In this document: positions 63,060 through 64,000 of the stretch, piece by piece
Layout: every line of letters begins with the position of its first letter
Numbering within the stretch: position 1 is the first letter of the stretch
Origin: Methylobacterium sp. 17Sr1-1
Lineage (GTDB): Bacteria > Pseudomonadota > Alphaproteobacteria > Rhizobiales > Beijerinckiaceae
Assembly (NCBI RefSeq): GCF_003173775.1
Contig: NZ_CP029552.1
Coordinates: forward strand, 6,407,001-6,471,000
Reading direction: 5' to 3'
Length of the DNA stretch: 64,000 bases
The notes under the pieces: generated by a model
The model's database searches: none
What the model was told of the DNA's origin: nothing
What the model saw: the letters and a program-made list of their open reading frames with translations, nothing else
Translations under genes and position numbers: made by a program

Positions 63060-64000
63060 ATGAGCCTCCCCAAGAGCCTCTCCCTGCGCGTGCGGCGCCG
63101 GTTCCTGTCGCTCCTCGTCGGCGCGGCCTGCGCCGGCGCGATCCTGCCCGCTGCGGCGCAGAACACCCCTTTCGACCTTGGCCCCGAGCAGCCGGGGCGG
63201 ATCCGCGCCGAGGCCGACCCGGCGGCGATCGCCCGGATCCCCAAGGGATACCGGTTCGTCGCGCCGGGGACCCTGACGGTGGCGATCCACCCCGGCTCGC
63301 CACCGCTCGGCACCTACGCGACCGATGCGAAGACCGTGGTCGGCGCGGATCCCGACTTCGCCCAGCTCGTCGCCGACAGCCTCGGCCTCAAGCTCGCCCT
63401 CGTCCCGGTGGCCTGGGCCGACTGGCCGCTCGGCCTCGCATCGGGCCGCTACGACGCCGTGATCTCGAATGTCGGCGTCACCGAGCAGCGCAAGGAGAAA
63501 TTCGACTTCTCGACCTACCGGCAGGGCCTGCACGGCTTCTTCGTGCGCACCGACAGCAAGATCGACCAGATCCGCGAGCCGAAGGACGCGGCGGGTCTGA
63601 CGATCAGCGTCGGCGGCGGCACCAACCAGGAGCGCATCCTGGTCGAGTGGAGCCGGCAGAATGTCGCGGCGGGCCTCAAGCCCATCGACCTGCAGCTCTT
63701 CGACGACGAGGCGGAACGCCTCGTCGCCCTGCGATCGGGCCGGGCCGACGCGGTCGTGCAGCCTCACGCACAGCTCGTCTTCGTGGCAGCCCGCGACCGG
63801 GACATCCGGCGGGTCGGCACGCTCAGCGCCGGCTGGCCGCTCACATCCGACGTGGCGATCGCGACCCGAAAGGGCAGCGGCCTCGTCGATGCGCTGACGC
63901 AGGCCACGAACGGCCTGATCGCGAACGGGACGTATCGCCAGGCCCTGGCGCGGTGGGGCCTGGAGGAGGAGGCGCTGCCGCGCTCCGAGACCAACCCGCC
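63060..64000 (+). CDS. Amino-acid-type ABC transporter substrate-binding protein 2, cut by window edge
   Basis: ATG 63060 follows GAGAGCCGGAGATCC. The frame is open to the end of the window (313 codons, no stop seen). Signal peptide (RVRRRFLSLLVGAACAGAIL, cleavage near AAA-QN). FDLGPEQPGRIRAEADPAA, TVAIHPGSPPLGTYATDAKT, GADPDFAQLVADSLGLKLAL, ASGRYDAVISNVGVTEQRKE. It is a tandem paralogue of the preceding gene, like tcyJ and tcyK. It has ended its last conserved block (ALARWGLEEEALPRSETNPP), so only a few residues are likely missing. Confidence 0.88.
   Translation, partial: MSLPKSLSLRVRRRFLSLLVGAACAGAILPAAAQNTPFDLGPEQPGRIRAEADPAAIARIPKGYRFVAPGTLTVAIHPGSPPLGTYATDAKTVVGADPDFAQLVADSLGLKLALVPVAWADWPLGLASGRYDAVISNVGVTEQRKEKFDFSTYRQGLHGFFVRTDSKIDQIREPKDAAGLTISVGGGTNQERILVEWSRQNVAAGLKPIDLQLFDDEAERLVALRSGRADAVVQPHAQLVFVAARDRDIRRVGTLSAGWPLTSDVAIATRKGSGLVDALTQATNGLIANGTYRQALARWGLEEEALPRSETNP

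Overview
The window is GC-rich DNA, with coding-frame bias typical of a high-GC alphaproteobacterium. It is probably a pink-pigmented Methylobacterium/Methylorubrum-type methylotroph. The evidence is a crtE / crtDC carotenoid locus with a TGT-N12-ACA (PpsR/CrtJ-type) site, a PsiE-like protein, an extra groESL pair, and many ABC transporters and flavin monooxygenases for organosulfur compounds. Taxonomy is inferred from gene content only. I recognised no rRNA, tRNA, CRISPR array or transposase.

Layout. 1-3.5 kb: carotenoid genes, with crtE leaving the window on the minus strand and crtD (one-base frameshift) plus crtC on the plus strand, then a PsiE-like membrane protein. 3.5-8.4 kb: small unknown genes, palindromic repeats, a glutathione S-transferase and a PPOX/ferredoxin-reductase/2Fe-2S fusion flavoprotein. 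8.4-11.5 kb: a lipase, a broken endonuclease and a metallophosphoesterase whose 5' part is thrown out of frame by an 8-bp tandem repeat. 12-17.2 kb: groES-groEL, an FAD/NAD(P)-binding protein, and an alpha/beta hydrolase divergent from a TetR regulator with twin operators.

17.4-64 kb is a large organosulfur island. It has two orphan sulfonate-type binding proteins around an FMNH2-dependent monooxygenase, a split YeeE/YedE transporter, and an encapsulin operon: a 68-aa protein, CysE, a cyclic-nucleotide-domain-bearing family 2 encapsulin shell, and a cysteine desulfurase with a ~250-residue disordered N-terminal extension. A LysR gene and a nonsense-mutated quinone reductase follow. Then come an Ssu-type transporter with a monooxygenase, an SfnB-like flavoprotein, a four-domain rhodanese, OsmC, a peptide-type ABC transporter, a segment of decayed genes around an Rrf2 regulator, a periplasmic sulfurtransferase with a TsuA-like thiosulfate channel, and a second Ssu/Tau-type transporter with a monooxygenase.

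The last 10 kb (53.8-64 kb) combines two GNAT acetyltransferases, three luciferase-like monooxygenases, an M20 deacylase, a permease-ATPase fusion and two tandem amino-acid binding proteins. This gene set matches the Bacillus subtilis ytm/cmo and yxe S-modified-cysteine salvage operons. The working model is that sulfonates, sulfones and S-substituted cysteines are imported, cleaved by reduced-flavin monooxygenases to sulfite or cysteine, and passed on through rhodaneses, CysE and the encapsulated desulfurase. No flavin reductase of the SsuE/SfnE type was seen, so reduced flavin must come from elsewhere.

Decayed genes are frequent: crtD, the endonuclease, the metallophosphoesterase N-terminus, an Opp ATPase tail, the quinone reductase, a monooxygenase/SfnB chimera, a YdhS-like FAD gene (plus a detached fragment 33 kb away) and a peptide-binding protein. 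The island therefore looks actively remodelled.
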